Assembly: GCA_013115135.1 (NCBI GenBank) | Contig: JABANP010000334.1 | Span: 1-57,133 of the forward strand | Length of the DNA stretch: 57,133 nucleotides | Direction: 5' to 3' | DNA from: Perkinsus olseni | Taxonomy: Eukaryota > Perkinsozoa > Perkinsida > Perkinsidae | In this document: positions 8,271 to 19,559 of the stretch, piece after piece | Layout: each line of letters opens with the position of its first letter | How positions within the stretch are numbered: position 1 is the first letter of the stretch | Made by a program: the position numbers and the translations under genes | The notes under the pieces: model-generated | What the model was told of the DNA's origin: nothing | Seen by the model: only the letters and a program-made list of their open reading frames with translations | Database searches by the model: none

Positions 8271-10781
8271 ATGTCCGGTCGAGGGGTCATAGCAGGAGTG
8301 AGCTCCTCGACATCCTCATCCTCACAGTCCCCTTCCCCTGGATACCACACCTTTGCCACCTTGGCCAGGTGTTACACCGCCCGTGTCGGAGAACTATCCT
8401 ACCCGAGCCGACTATGAGGCTACGGAGGAGTTACGGCATTTCATAGAGGGCAGAGCCCCGCCAGAGAGCTCCCATGGAATGCTCAAACGGTAGTAGACTA
8501 CGGGCTGGGCCTGGGAGTGCAACTCGACCTGCAGATACGAAGTGTTGGTGGAAATCGAGCGAATGGTAAACAAGTGGATTTACGATGTCTCGGGAGGGGA
8601 GATACAGTCCAAGGCACGGGTCCTCACATTTGGGAGGTATTCTCGTGGCGCCCTTCTGATTATGATAGAGATGGTGCTCCCCTCAGCTTCCGTCTTGGAG
8701 TCATCACCCCGTTGTCTGATATTGATACACTTGTTCTCTTGCCCAACCTAATATCTCGGGATGATTTTTTCACTGGTAAGATTGCATACTCAGTGGAAGT
8801 ACATCGCGTGCTCCTGTGGTAGATTTCGTGGAGACTATGCTCAATCGCTCGCCGCATGTGACTGAATGCAATCCCGGTACCTGCTGCACATGTCCCCATC
8901 ATAAAGGTCATAACCCTCGTATCATAGGCTGTTTGGCATTGGTGTGGTATCAGGTGAAGTACCGAGGGATTTGCATGGATATATTGGCGGCCTGTGTGCC
9001 AACTTACGTTCTCTCCGGTGATGTCGATTCGGTCCAAGAGGAGCTCATCTACGAGGTTGAGAAACGTTGCATGAAGTCGATGAACGGCATCAGAGTTGCT
9101 GGTGAGGGGGTCTCAAGGCGGAGGTGGTATCTCGGAATAGATGCTTGATAATCTCTTTAGATAAGATGCTCTCACTCGTAGTGGACACGCAGACTTTTCG
9201 GCTAGCAACCCGAGTCATCAAGTACTGGGCTCAACAGCGTCTCATCTACTCTAATGCCATCGGTTACATGGGAGGAGTATCTTGGGCGGTTATGGTAGTT
9301 GTGACGCTACTTTTGACCGGCACGCTTACTGTCCGAGTGTCAGGTTGGACGTGTATGCCAGCTTTACCCCAACTACTCGGCAAAGCAGATAGTGGAGAGA
9401 TTCTTTTATGTATACGCGCGATGGCAGTGGACAGCTACCAGGGACTACGGCAACAGTACAAGGGCGGAGGGAGGGCCTGTGTGTCAACTTCTCTCCTGGT
9501 GTAGGTGTTGCAGTGACGTTATGCCCCATAGAGGATGCAGCCAGCAAGGTGCCACCTGAGATAGCTGCCGAACAGGGCCTCCGGAAATTCAAGGAATGGA
9601 ATCCGAATAAGTACGGCATCGGCGTCGAGTAGCAATCCTTGGTGGATTCCTGTCCTCAGGTATACATCCGACAGGCATCACGTGATGCCAGTGATAACGC
9701 CTATCTTCCGACTCATAATACCACTTACAACGTGCAGGAATCTAATAAGAGGGTTATTGTACGGGAGATAAAACGAGGTGGGGAGGGGAGTCTCCTGCGT
9801 ACCTGGGAGAGATTCTTTGTAGGCCGTGAGATTATGGAGCTGATGAGCATGAATAAGAGCAGTGGAGCTACCAAAGGAAATGAAGTTACCTGGGCCGACC
9901 TCTGTGCCCCCTTCCATTCTTCCAGGTGAGCTGCCATTAGACAGGCCGCCTCTGTCCAAGGTTGGGTGGAGGGACAGGGAGGAAGGCTCTCAACAACCGC
10001 CTCCTCAGGTCTATAGACAATTCCTGCTGCTTGAGATAAGCGCTGAGACCGAGAAGGCTTTCCTCAAGTTTAAAGGCTTGGTGGAGTCCCGAGTGAGGGT
10101 CCTCGTGAAGAACCTCGAGACTTGCTGTGGCAACAAGGCGAGTTCAACGACTCCAACTGGACTGTCGACGCCTGTGGTCGATCGTCCCTAGTAGGTACTA
10201 CCTCAACCTCACCCTGTTATGTTCCAGAGGGGTTCGTTGGGGCCTGATGCCATCCCTGGGGAGGCCCCCTCGTTCTTAGGGGCCTTCGTACTCGGGAATA
10301 ACGTTCGACAACATCGCCACAGGTTTGGCCTCACGCTTGTAGTCCGAGACAGACCTCGAGTGGCCTTCAGATGACCTATCGGCAGCAGCGCAAGTGAGCA
10401 AGGAGATGAAGTCAGCGTGTGATGGCTTCGCTGAGCACATCACTCAGGCAGCGCTGTCGGATGAATGGGACGCCTTTCGAGGGCAGTTCAAGTAGGGCTG
10501 AGCACGCCCCAGTTCTTGACTGGGACCGCGGTAATCACTTTCTTCTCAGTCTCACGATACAGCATCGGTACCTGACGGACCTCCCTGCCTACATCCGCCC
10601 AAAACCCACTCCTCCGTCGACTCGGCATCATTCGGTCGGCTCAAAACCGACCGTTACGAAGGTCGCAGGTTCGAACCCCAGCGCCGTGAACGTCGCTGAA
10701 ACGACCAAGCGGAAACGAGGCGAGGGGGTTGAGGCCGAATCTCTACCTGCTAAAGAGGCTCGGGTCCAGGAGACAGCGTGA
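8271..10781 (+). CDS. Poly(A) polymerase, canonical nuclear type, spliced
   Basis: Adds poly(A) tails to cleaved pre-mRNA in the nucleus. The exons follow the family order: NYPTRADYEATEELRHFI, then VLVEIERMVNKWI, then the nucleotidyltransferase motif FGS (intron 8637-8683) FRLGV with SDIDTL carrying two catalytic Asp. The third Asp is in KYRGICMDILA. The central domain (KYWAQQRLIYSNAIGYMGG, VSWAVM), DRHHVMPVITPIF and the RNA-binding domain (FLKFKGLVESRVRVLVKNLE) follow. The C-terminal tail is charged with a KRKRGEG basic patch, a likely nuclear signal. Small introns of about 45 bp interrupt it throughout. Two one-base frame breaks occur without splice sites, near 8867-8873 (extra base before IPVPAAHVPIIK) and near 9706 (missing base after PIF). 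They are either sequence errors or decay. Start at 8271 is the first plausible ATG, not proven. Confidence 0.85.
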
Positions 10782-11089
10782 CAGGTCACTGCCGCGCACC
10801 AGCGGCGAGGCCCGTCATTATGGGCCAACATCAAGTTGCGTGTTGTTGGTTGTTGTGAGTGTTGTAGCATTGACGGATTTCTCGTCATGAACCAAAGATA
10901 CATCTTGGGTTGGTCAATGCTGCACCTCACACACGCGTCGGACACTTCGGAGCTGGCACCTTAAGACCAATGATTCCTATCTCAGCGAGAGCCCAGCTCT
11001 GCAGTCTCATACTTGGCCTCCCATGCCCATCGGTGGAGCATCCCTGGAGTGCTTATGGCTAACGAGCTACTTTACCACCGCATGCCCTT
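10782..11089. other. Intergenic or unresolved 5' region
   Basis: No protein match recognised. Contains scattered short open frames only; could include the first exon of the downstream gene. Confidence 0.4.
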
Positions 11090-12210
11090 TGATACTATTA
11101 AACAAGTAGTCAACAACACCCTCTAGTCTCTAGAGTTCCTATCCCCTTCGAGGCACCTGCTGTCCGAACGGGACCTCCCCACTTTACTGGTCTTGGTGCA
11201 GAACACCGCTACAATTATCCTGGCTGTGGTGCTCGCATACTTGCCGGTCCGAAGCGGATCCTTCGACCGTCCGACTGCGTATTCACGCTCCCAGTAAGAG
11301 GCGGTGCCATCCTATTCGGTATCTCCACAGCCATCCAGATCAAGGACTCTTTCGTGGACCGCTACTCAACCGCTCACTCGTCAGGTTCACGGCATACTTG
11401 TGTCCGACCATCGCCTGGAGTCTCTCCCTCTCAGTGGGCATGAGGCTCATTCAGGGCTTTACTATAGAGACGTACGCTGACACCTGCTTAGCGGCTTGCT
11501 AATATAAGACTGTCTTTGAGCAGGTACATCATGACCAGGTTCGCAGCATCATCGTTGGTAGCTGTGGGCGACCTACTGCTCTTCAATACTAGATTTACTA
11601 TGAGGCAGTAGGCCCTCGTCGCCTACCACTCGAGAGCTTCTCTCTCGCGAGGCTTCACGACTTGTAGGATGTCGTCCGAGCAGGATCGGCTGCCTTGCTC
11701 TCCTGGTCGTCCTCTCGGTGGCCCAGTTCTGTAGGGAGGCCCATGCCAGTCGATGGTCATGGCCGATCCACCGATACCTTCTACTCCCCACGTCCACTGT
11801 GAGTGACTGCTTCTCTGCGGCCCTCCCAGACCGGAGAGAGTCCACGGCGGGATACTGCTTATTGCCTTAGCAGATGAGATGTAGAGCCTCTTCAGGTTAT
11901 GTTCGTTGCTGACAGTTTACTATCCAAGCGAGTCGTTACGAGATTGAGAGAGCACCATCGTCAAACTACGTTGGGCATCTGTATCGTTCAAAACCTCCTA
12001 AGCTTGCCAATGCTCATAGTGCTCATCGCCATCACAGAGGAAACACGTGAGACCGCCGCACTGCAGCCTTCTGAGGGCGCGGATGTCTTCCGCCAGACTC
12101 TACGACAGAGCTTCTCTCTGATCTCTACAGAGGCGACCACGAGGCTTTGGTGTGGACTCAGAAAGCAGGGCTGTCCTGCTTGTTGTGCTGTGGGATGTCA
12201 CTATCGATGA
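11090..12210 (+). CDS. Spliced gene fragments, possibly DENN-domain (AVL9-like)
   Basis: Several coherent + strand exon pieces occur here. One reads GPPHFTGLGAEHRYNYPGC, then SDCVFTLP, then after a GTAAG donor GGAILFGISTAIQIKD. Another carries FSAALPDRRESTAGYCLLP, and a third SLLSKRVV ... LLSLPMLIVLI. The VFTLP / FGIS..QI spacing and a later LL.KRV...LLSLP segment resemble the DENN module of AVL9-type trafficking proteins (guanine-exchange or adaptor role on late secretory membranes). The last piece alone could also be read as a cation/proton antiporter helix. Exon joins, start and stop are not settled, and the gene may extend to about 13.0 kb. Function should be treated as a hint only. Confidence 0.35.
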
Positions 12211-13274
12211 TAGTTATGAACGCCCGCCTTACAGCGGCACATGTTTCTATGGTTATCAACTTCAACAAGGTGAAGGGATTCCTCCTCTCGCCAGGGAGTG
12301 GTTGAGGCTCAACCGTAGGTTCTAGTGGTCATGATATCGACTATCCTTCGCCCCTGGAGTCGACCTTGCCAGCGAGATAAAAGACCTTTCCTTAGTGGCA
12401 GTTGCTGCTGGTTGTGGAGTCGTATTCAGCATGAGCACTCGCCCGGCAAAGCCATCGAAGAAGGCTACTGAGATGCTCACAGTGTAGCGTGAGGTGAGGC
12501 CCAATTCTGCCTCCTGCGATGACCAGAATCTCTAGGCTCCATCATGACGAGTTTCGTGTTGTCAATCTCACACAGTGCGCACTGGCCGCTGGCATAGCGC
12601 GGTAATCACTGCATGTTTGCGACCCCTCGATCATACTTTTCAAACGCTACAACAGGTTTTTCGGGTGGGGGGAAGGAAGGCTACGGGAAGGTCATAAAAA
12701 TCCACTAATATCGTTGTGCTTCTCAACCCGTTACGAGAGACCTCCCATTCCCAGTCGAGCTCCCTGCTTACCATAGGGACATGCTCATCATGTGGGGTAA
12801 GCGCCGGAGACGCCCGAAAGCTTTACCGAGATGCTCAAAGTTTTGTCTGATATCAAGCCGTGTACCATTTCGACAGCTTCGCAGTAGTCAGCTCTGGGTT
12901 TTCAATGCAACTTGACTTACAAGAGTAGAGCTATTCGTTGTTGACAGTTGCTTTTCGGTATGTCCCTCAACCTGCTCAGGGCGAGCATAGACTCCCGAGC
13001 GTCCGAGCGTTTTCATCGACGTAGTCAACGACATTCTAGCACGTCTGCTCTCAGGTGAGGCGTAGTCCTTGGAGTTGATTCCAGTCTTGACCGCGCATCG
13101 ATCATCCTTCCTACGGCGGTGTTAATGCGAGATTCGTTCCTCTGCTGCCTCTCAGGCGATCGAGGACATCCACACTCGAGAATAGTCGCAGGTCTCTGAA
13201 TAAATCGAGTTCTATGGGCCGTAGTCAGGACCCGACCCGAACGGCAGAGGTAAGCTACTCCTTCCTTCCGCGTC
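12211..13274. other. Unresolved stretch, possible further exons
   Basis: A short coherent + strand piece (GIPPLAREWLRLNRRF, near 12270-12330) suggests the upstream gene may continue, but no domain is recognisable and joins cannot be chosen. From about 12.6 to 13.2 kb I see nothing supportable. Confidence 0.35.
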
Positions 13275-15776
13275 GTGCGAGACGTCCTTATGCAGGCTTG
13301 CCGCCATATTCTATCCACTGCTGATGAATACTACAGAGCAGGGTATCAGCGTCAGGCTCAGCGGTTCGCTAAGATGTGCATAGACACATGTAAAGACAGC
13401 GCACCGTTGTCCGACGGGGACAACCAGCGTCAGTTCCGTGAGACAGAATTACGAGCCTGGCTGCTGTTTTGCATGAGCCTTGGCCGGGCCGGGTGCCATG
13501 CTCAGGCGGTTTCGAAGGGCCTTGAGTGTGGCGAGCGAATGGAAGCTCTGCTGACGGGCGACGGGCGGGGGAGAATAGTCTCTGTAAAGTGATTCGAGGT
13601 TTCTGGGACGAAGACAAATATGAGGTCCCTCCTAAGAGTGCGACATATAAACGAACCGAGAATCTCATACATCGGTTCCTGGAGAACCGGAAGAATCAAA
13701 GATTGGAGCTTGGACGTTGCGCGAGCCATTTACTGGAAGCGGATGACGAGGACTCTACTGGTGTGACACTGCTGGGTACACTGTGGCAGGTGGTGGGCAC
13801 TGAGATGCAGTATTGCGGTGGCAGACCGTTGGGACTGGGGCACGAGCTAGCTCAGGGAGCTGGTGTATTCTGGATGGGAGCTCATCGCTGCTGTAAAAGG
13901 AGAAGACAGCTTCGATGAGCGACGAGCCCATGATGCTCTCAGTCGCTTTCTCGAACAGAAGAGCATATCGCTTGGTGGAAGGTCCGTCGAATCCCTGCAA
14001 AACTCGAAGTCATCGATGAGAACCCGAACTGCCTCCACAATAGCTCCTTCATCCACTGCGACCTCGGGCATGTACACTAGGAGCATCGAAGATAGTACAC
14101 GGAGTCGTAGCGGTAGGCTCAGATCGAGGCCCGGTACGGATTTCCGCGATGACCGTCCGAACAGTATGTTCTCGCTGCCGCGGCCAACGACGACTGTGAG
14201 GCAGAAGAGCTTCCGGCCACAAGAGAGCTGCAGTGACGAACATGCCTCCGCAGTCACATACGACTCTGCATGTGACGCTCTGGTTGCCATCACTATTAAC
14301 AGAGCACTGCTCCGACGTGATGAGGAATCCCTTCGCCAGGCGTTAGCCTTCATCAGCGATCAGGGTCGTGAAGCGAGCTTCCAGCTCATGGCTGATCGTC
14401 TGAGGTCCGAGCTGAAGTCGATCAAGCGGGAGAGGGAAACTAGAAGGCTCAAAGAATATCTCGCCGGGATTCGGGGGGAAGATACCGACATATTTGAACT
14501 ACTGGAAGTGATAGACGGACTCCCAAGCAGCGTATGGTCGTCGCCTGAGCACTCTCGTCTGCTCCGCGAGCTGCAGAAGTGTGTGGAGAAGCGACTGCAG
14601 AAGGCTATTGAAACGAAGTGTGTCAGTAAGATCCAAACCGCAATCGATGAGGTCTCCCAAATCTTAACAACAGGAGCTCATCTGAACTGTGGCGTGAACT
14701 CGGCTATCTTACACGCAAAAGGAGAGCTCAATCGATTGCGATCCAACGACAAGCGTGAACGCCCTTCCTGCTTACCGAGCAAACCAGATAGTGACGCGAG
14801 CTCTGACGCGGATAGAGAAATTTCGAAGCTACCACCTCGGAAAGTTGCAACGGACAACTCGAACGCACAACGAGCGGTGGACGTAGAACAAGCACTGCCG
14901 CTGGCGGAGCTCGAGCGACTCGGACCGGTGGATGGGATACGACAAGCTCTCGTGCACCGCTTCGGCTCGCTAACGGCAGCATACTACCATTTCTGCGATG
15001 ATGAGAAGAACTTCAGGCTGATGAGCCCCTTCAAGTTCAGGAGAGCTCTCGAAGAAGAGCTGAACGTTCCGTGGGAAGTATGCGCTGGCCACTCAGATTT
15101 TCGACAGTTTTTCGACGAGTTTGAATTGGAAAAGAACGGCGACCTGGGAGCCACAGGGCTCATCGGTTTCGTCCCGTCGGAGGAACATGATACTCCCGAG
15201 GTCGAATGGAAGCGCTATTTACATATCAAAGCTGCTAGCAACGCGCGATGCGAGACCTTCGCGCTCAATGGACGGCGATCACCCAGGTGGGACAACAAGG
15301 AGGAGTACCTCAGCATCATGAACAATCTCAATGACAAGCCTGCCACTCAAGAAATGAAGCTACGGGACTTCTGGAGAAATCAAGACAATCTATTATCTTG
15401 GAAAAGCAGGAAAACTGAAATGGAGAGGGAGTTCCGCTTCTCACGTTTGAGGTCGAAAAAGCAACCGCAGAAGACAAAGCGGCTTCCACCCCTCACCGAA
15501 CAAATAACGCGTGATTTGGCAAAGAAAGGTGCGATAGCGGAGAGTGAGAAAAAGTCAGAGGAGGCACGATCTTTGCGAGTACAAGGTTTCATCAAAGATA
15601 TGTACCAATCCCGAAAAGATCTGATGGACACGTCGAAGAAACTCAGAAACGAGCTGGAGACTGCGGACCCCAACCGATTCAGAGGTTTATTGCTCGGGCC
15701 GGGCGGGGATGAAGATGGCGGCGGAGCCGGGTTCTTCTCGTATTTTAGTGACGCTTTCAGCAAAAGCCAAGAATGA
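13275..15776 (+). CDS. Large helical/coiled-coil protein of unknown function
   Basis: The last exon is a long open frame (13863-15776, about 630 codons) joined upstream to at least two exons: one with repeated helices (HILSTADEYYRAGYQRQAQR) and one with VIRGFWDEDKYEVPPKS. The frame edges at 13275 and 13863 are not ATG, so the true start lies in an upstream exon. Residue order: helical TPR-like N-terminus; a Ser/Arg/Thr-rich disordered stretch; charged helices; a segment FRQFFDEFELEKNGDLGA that resembles a degenerate EF-hand; then a Lys/Glu-rich coiled-coil tail ending in a Gly-rich GGDEDGGGAGFFSYFSD. No known family is recognised. Codon use and length make it a real gene. Confidence 0.65.
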
Positions 15777-16056
15777 GATTGGGTGAATAAACGCTGTTAT
15801 CATGATAAGTTGTATAATATAATCTTCCCGCCCTGTTTCTTCAAGTTGTCACGAGGGGAGTCACTCTACCAGACTAATAGAGCACTGTGGTTAGAGGAGA
15901 CGTTATGTATCCTGTCCCAGCCCATAACTTTTATAACTAGAGACTGGACATGTTCATGAGAAAACTACGATATTGACGGCATCACGAGGTCTAGTCTAAA
16001 ATTGAGTCACAGCTACGGAGATTAGAACATTGAGGAAAGACGGTGTATGTGAGAAT
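15777..16056. other. Convergent intergenic spacer
   Basis: AT-richer spacer between two genes that end toward each other. No recognisable feature. Confidence 0.5.
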
Positions 16057-16479
16057 CTAGCAGTAGTAGGGCTCGCCCTCACAATGCTTATCAGTGGGAG
16101 CGAAGCATAGGGAACCATCAGCCTTCTTGATGATACCGAAACACACCTTGGGATCCTGCCAAGTCTTGCAGTACGATCCCCACTTGGACATACGGCACTG
16201 GTCGAGGTCGTTGCAAACGTCCTGACAGGTGGGCTCGGGCACTTCATGCTCAGGGCAGTAGACAGGCATTAGAGTGATGTCATCACACGACTCTTGCTCG
16301 GCAGGTTGGAAGCAATAACCATCATCCTTGTGGTAGAAACCGAAGCAGACGCCGTTGCTCTTGCAGTAGGACCCGTACTTGGAGGCGGCGCATGCCTCAT
16401 GCGACTCGCAAATCTCTTGACAGCTGTAATAGGTGGCCGAGGCACCAATGATGATAGCAAAAAACGCGGCAGATTTCAT
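16057..16479 (-). CDS. Secreted protein with two 8-cysteine repeats (copy 1)
   Basis: Intact single-exon gene of 140 residues starting at ATG 16479. The first ~17 residues (MKSAAFFAIIIGASATY) are a signal peptide, so the product should be secreted. The mature part is an internal duplication: residues about 19-78 and 84-140 each hold eight Cys with the same order (CQ..C..C..SYC..VCFG..C..C..YC) around the repeated core SK(Y/W)GSYCK and VCFG. Sixteen Cys in pairs suggest eight disulfides. No transmembrane segment. A near-identical copy lies at 42962-43384. I know no function for this fold; a structural, adhesive or inhibitor role is possible but unsupported. Its neighbour on the same strand upstream is a GST kappa gene, and the pair was duplicated together. 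Confidence 0.9.
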   Translation of the reverse strand: MKSAAFFAIIIGASATYYSCQEICESHEACAASKYGSYCKSNGVCFGFYHKDDGYCFQPAEQESCDDITLMPVYCPEHEVPEPTCQDVCNDLDQCRMSKWGSYCKTWQDPKVCFGIIKKADGSLCFAPTDKHCEGEPYYC

Positions 16480-17009
16480 AGAGGAGAGCGATAAAAAGAA
16501 TCAAACTAGTGAGGTGATCCTGTGTATTCAGCGGAGAATTGGGGACCTTTTCTCACCTAAGTCAAGATGGTCCAATCTATCCGACTTGAATTCAGCGACA
16601 TCAAGCGAAGGGGGAGATGGAATCTTACGAAACGCATTTAAGATCCTTTCCACTGTGCGGGATGTATCTTCAACGACAAGATGCGCCACAGTTTTTAGGT
16701 TTCACGACACTTCCGCTACCGCGAAGTTGCTCCAGACGATGTAGACCCGACGAAGATTTGAATGCCATGGACAGCCCCCTTCGCTCTCACAAAGCGAGTT
16801 GCTTGTTCCGCTACTGTTCTAATCCACTCCCAACATAGCTCAGGCGAACGCGCATGTCCCGGGGACGTGGTCGTAGCTGCTCAGCTGCTCTGCGCACTAT
16901 CAGCTCCCGCATCACATGGTCCAGATTCACATAACTCGACCCAAAACAAAAATCATCACGCGAAAATGAAGAAAAAACGAGCTGCGACAAATCATATGCT
17001 TGTGCGCAA
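16480..17009. other. Spacer between Cys-rich gene and GST kappa (copy 1)
   Basis: About 0.5 kb with no supportable gene. It should hold the promoter of the Cys-rich gene. By eye it shows little resemblance to the matching spacer of the second copy (43385-44001), although the genes on both sides are nearly the same. Confidence 0.5.
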
Positions 17010-17944
17010 TCAAAGTCTGCTGCCACAGGACCCGAGCTTCCTCGCCGGATTGATGCCGTGATACTCCTTATTGAGCAGATGGGCGATATGCTCCCAACGA
17101 TCTCCGCCGAAGAATGTGTGTGGCTTGTCGCACGCATGGACGACAATGGTAGGCGAACCGAAGGAGTGATACTTCTGAAAATAGAAGTGCTCGATACATC
17201 GAACTTCCGACTCGGCTGACCTCCAACGCCTCGTCGGTCGCCTGAACAAGGTCGGCCTTACCAACCGTCTTTGACTCCTCGATCATCTTATCGGCGGCTG
17301 TTCCGTCCAGACCAGCGCTTCCGCATATTCCACGTAAGAATTCATCATCTGCAACTCTCTAAAAGATGGCACCGCGCTTGGCCGACTCACTGATTTCCAT
17401 CAGATTGTTCTGCGAGTCCCTGAGACTGTTGTCCTCCCAGAGTGCTTTGAAGGCCAACTCGGTGAGCTTCTCTCTGGTCTTCTGGTCCGGTGCGGCTGCC
17501 AGCAATCTGTAAGCTCATCAGTATGACGATCACCCATACAGAAACCCCTCACCTCTGAACAGTTAGAATCTGCAACGCCACCTGACTGAAGAAGTTCCTC
17601 GGCGCGCGGAGCATGGGAACATCGAGGATCCGAGCCGCTCTCCTGCCGGCGGTGATAACAACTGCCGTTCGACGGGTGTCAAGGATACCGGAGATCTTCC
17701 TGCAGGTACTTCCCCTTGTTGGGGACCATCGCTGGTGGACGATTCTTGCTCCCCTTCATAATTCCACCCAGGAATACCGGACGTAATACAACATCAAGAT
17801 TCCATGCGGTACCTACGACCATCAGATGGATACTGCCTGTGTATCGTCACACCTACGGTATTGCTTTAAGGTCTGCCAAGCGAGGTAAGTGTAGGGTGAT
17901 ATAACATCATAGAAGAACTCAACCTTCACGTCGCCAGAAGGCAT
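17010..17944 (-). CDS. Glutathione S-transferase kappa / DsbA-like oxidoreductase (copy 1)
   Basis: Spliced - strand gene with ATG at 17944. The N-terminus VKVEFFYDVISPYTYLAWQ is the kappa-class thioredoxin-fold start with the active-site Ser of SPY. It continues with GGIMKGSKNRPPAMVPNKGK (glutathione-site loop of kappa GSTs), ILDVPMLRAPRNFFSQVALQ, a helical insert (LTELAFKALWEDNSLRD) and the cis-Pro strand GSPTIVVHACDKPHTFFGGD, ending near HINP-type tail at 17010. These enzymes conjugate or reduce with glutathione, in mitochondria or peroxisomes in other eukaryotes. At least four short introns are needed. A second copy lies at 44002-44936. No clear organelle signal is visible. Confidence 0.85.
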
Positions 17945-18284
17945 CCGACAAGGTGAGCAGAAGGATCGACTGCTAGCACAAGTGTGTACTGTACTCGACG
18001 CTGACACCGAGATGATGCCAAGGCGAGATACCGTCAAGAGCGAGCCGCTGTTCACGTTGATTCTGCGAGTGCCCTGTGACCAGTGTGTGACTTGAAACTC
18101 AAAACAGACTGGGTGTAACCTCATACCTCAGACGTTCAGCAGTTGTACGTTCGTCATCACCGCCGGTATATCGAATTCATTAGCGATCGTCGGCTTCATT
18201 AACCTCTCACTTGAAAGATCGCAAAAAATGAACTAGCAGTCACATCACTAATATCGTTGGGAGGAGGACAGCTCTGGAAAAATC
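17945..18284. other. Intergenic spacer
   Basis: No supportable gene. Holds the upstream region of GST kappa copy 1 and the 3' side of the RRM gene copy 1. The GST duplication loses its match to copy 2 near 17.99 kb. Confidence 0.5.
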
Positions 18285-19288
18285 TTATTGTACGAACTTG
18301 TCCTCGCGCACAAGCAGCTTGCGACCTTGGAACTCGTACTCGTTATACTTCTCTGAGATAGAGATCGATGACTCAGAAAGATGTCCAGTGAGAGGGTCTT
18401 ACCGATGGCCTTGGCGGTGCTCTCCTCGTCTTCGAAGAGGACAGTAGCGAAGCCTTTAGAGCGACCATCCCAACCCTCGGCAATGTCGACACGAATGACT
18501 TCACCGCATTCACGGAAGAGATCTTTAAGATCTTGCCAAGCTGTCCTCCATGGTAACTGATCAGGGGGTGAAGTACAACTACCATCGCCCATACGATAAT
18601 AATCTGTTTTACATTGCCGACATAGATGAGCCTTCCTTTATCACGAGGGCCAACACGAAGTGGTCTGAGTCCACCTTTACCTTTATAGCCTTTAAAACCC
18701 TTACCCTTGCCAGCTGAAAAGATGACATGCCGATCAATCCAGAAGGATCATCCCTGACTTACGGAATCCCCAATCATATCCCCAATCCCAATAACCCTTT
18801 CCCTTTACCCTTTCCTTTACCTTTACCCTTGCCGCCGCGAGGGGAGCCTGCCACATACAACACGTTCTCGCGATCAGAAAACAACTACCGGCGAGGACAT
18901 TACCAGTTTCGGAACTCGGTTTCGCCGGGCCACGATCCTCCCTCACGAAGATCTTCCTCTCGCCCAACTGCGTCTCGTTGAGGGTATCGATAGCCTTGGT
19001 GACCGAGCTCGTCTCCTTGAACTCAACGATCCTGAACCACAAGGAGTGTTGCATCCTCAGGACAAGTACCCCCGTGAGGTCACCTACCCGCAGCCTTTAG
19101 ATTTCCCGTCATGCCTGGTGAGTATCTCAACAGACACGACATCACCAACTTTCTTCATGTAATCACCGAGTTCATCCTCGGTAGTCTGAGAAGGATGATG
19201 GCGGTAATGATGCCATCTGATGCTTCCGACGTCGACTTACCGTCCAGTCCAGATTGCCAACATAAACACACTTTTCCTGCGATGCCAT
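18285..19288 (-). CDS. Two-RRM RNA-binding protein with Gly/Lys linker (copy 1)
   Basis: Spliced - strand gene, ATG at 19288, stop at 18285. RRM1 has RNP2 VYVGNLDW and RNP1 KGCGIVEF, split by an intron. A linker of GK repeats (about eight GK) and YWDWGYDWGF follows. RRM2 has LIYVGN, LKDLFRECGEVIRVDIAEGW and RNP1 KGFATVLF, ending near GRKLLVREDKFVQ. Introns are about 50 bp. The arrangement resembles Gbp2/Hrb1- or hnRNP-M-type mRNA-binding proteins acting in splicing or export; that role is an inference. It is the left arm of an inverted duplication with 24210-25220, from which it differs in the region after RRM1 (KPSSETG here). Confidence 0.8.
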
Positions 19289-19380
19289 ACTGCTTCCTTT
19301 CGATGCTTCTTCTATCAATAACTATTTATCCGCTTCGGAAGTAGCTGACAGTTGAACGCCCGCCACGTTAAGCAAATAAT
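18285..19380 (-). repeat. Left arm of 1.1-kb inverted duplication
   Basis: This stretch reads as the reverse complement of 24117-25220 over coding, intron and upstream DNA. The match extends past the gene start, through the CGCCCGCCACGTTAAGCAAA motif (around 19361-19377). Substitutions are frequent within introns and the linker, so the copies are not recent clones. Confidence 0.8.
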
Positions 19381-19559
19381 ACGCCTGATAGCATCACAAT
19401 ACGAACGGTCCTCCGGCCAATTTTCGCTGCACCGATCACTTCGAGGAACAAGAGCGCCCAGCGACCGTGCGAGATCTGCGTCGAACCCTAAAGGAACTGC
19501 AAGTCATTGCAAGTGCGCAAGAATCTTTCCGCGCGCGGATTAAAATTCTCAGACCTGTC

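Noticed and set aside
10640..10700. tRNA-like T-arm (GGTTCGAA) near the end of the poly(A) polymerase
   Set aside because: The T-stem does not pair, no acceptor or D arm fits, and the stretch is coding sequence in the PAP tail frame.
13863..15776. Independent gene starting at 13863
   Set aside because: The frame opens with GTG, not ATG, and coherent coding exons lie just upstream; it is a terminal exon.
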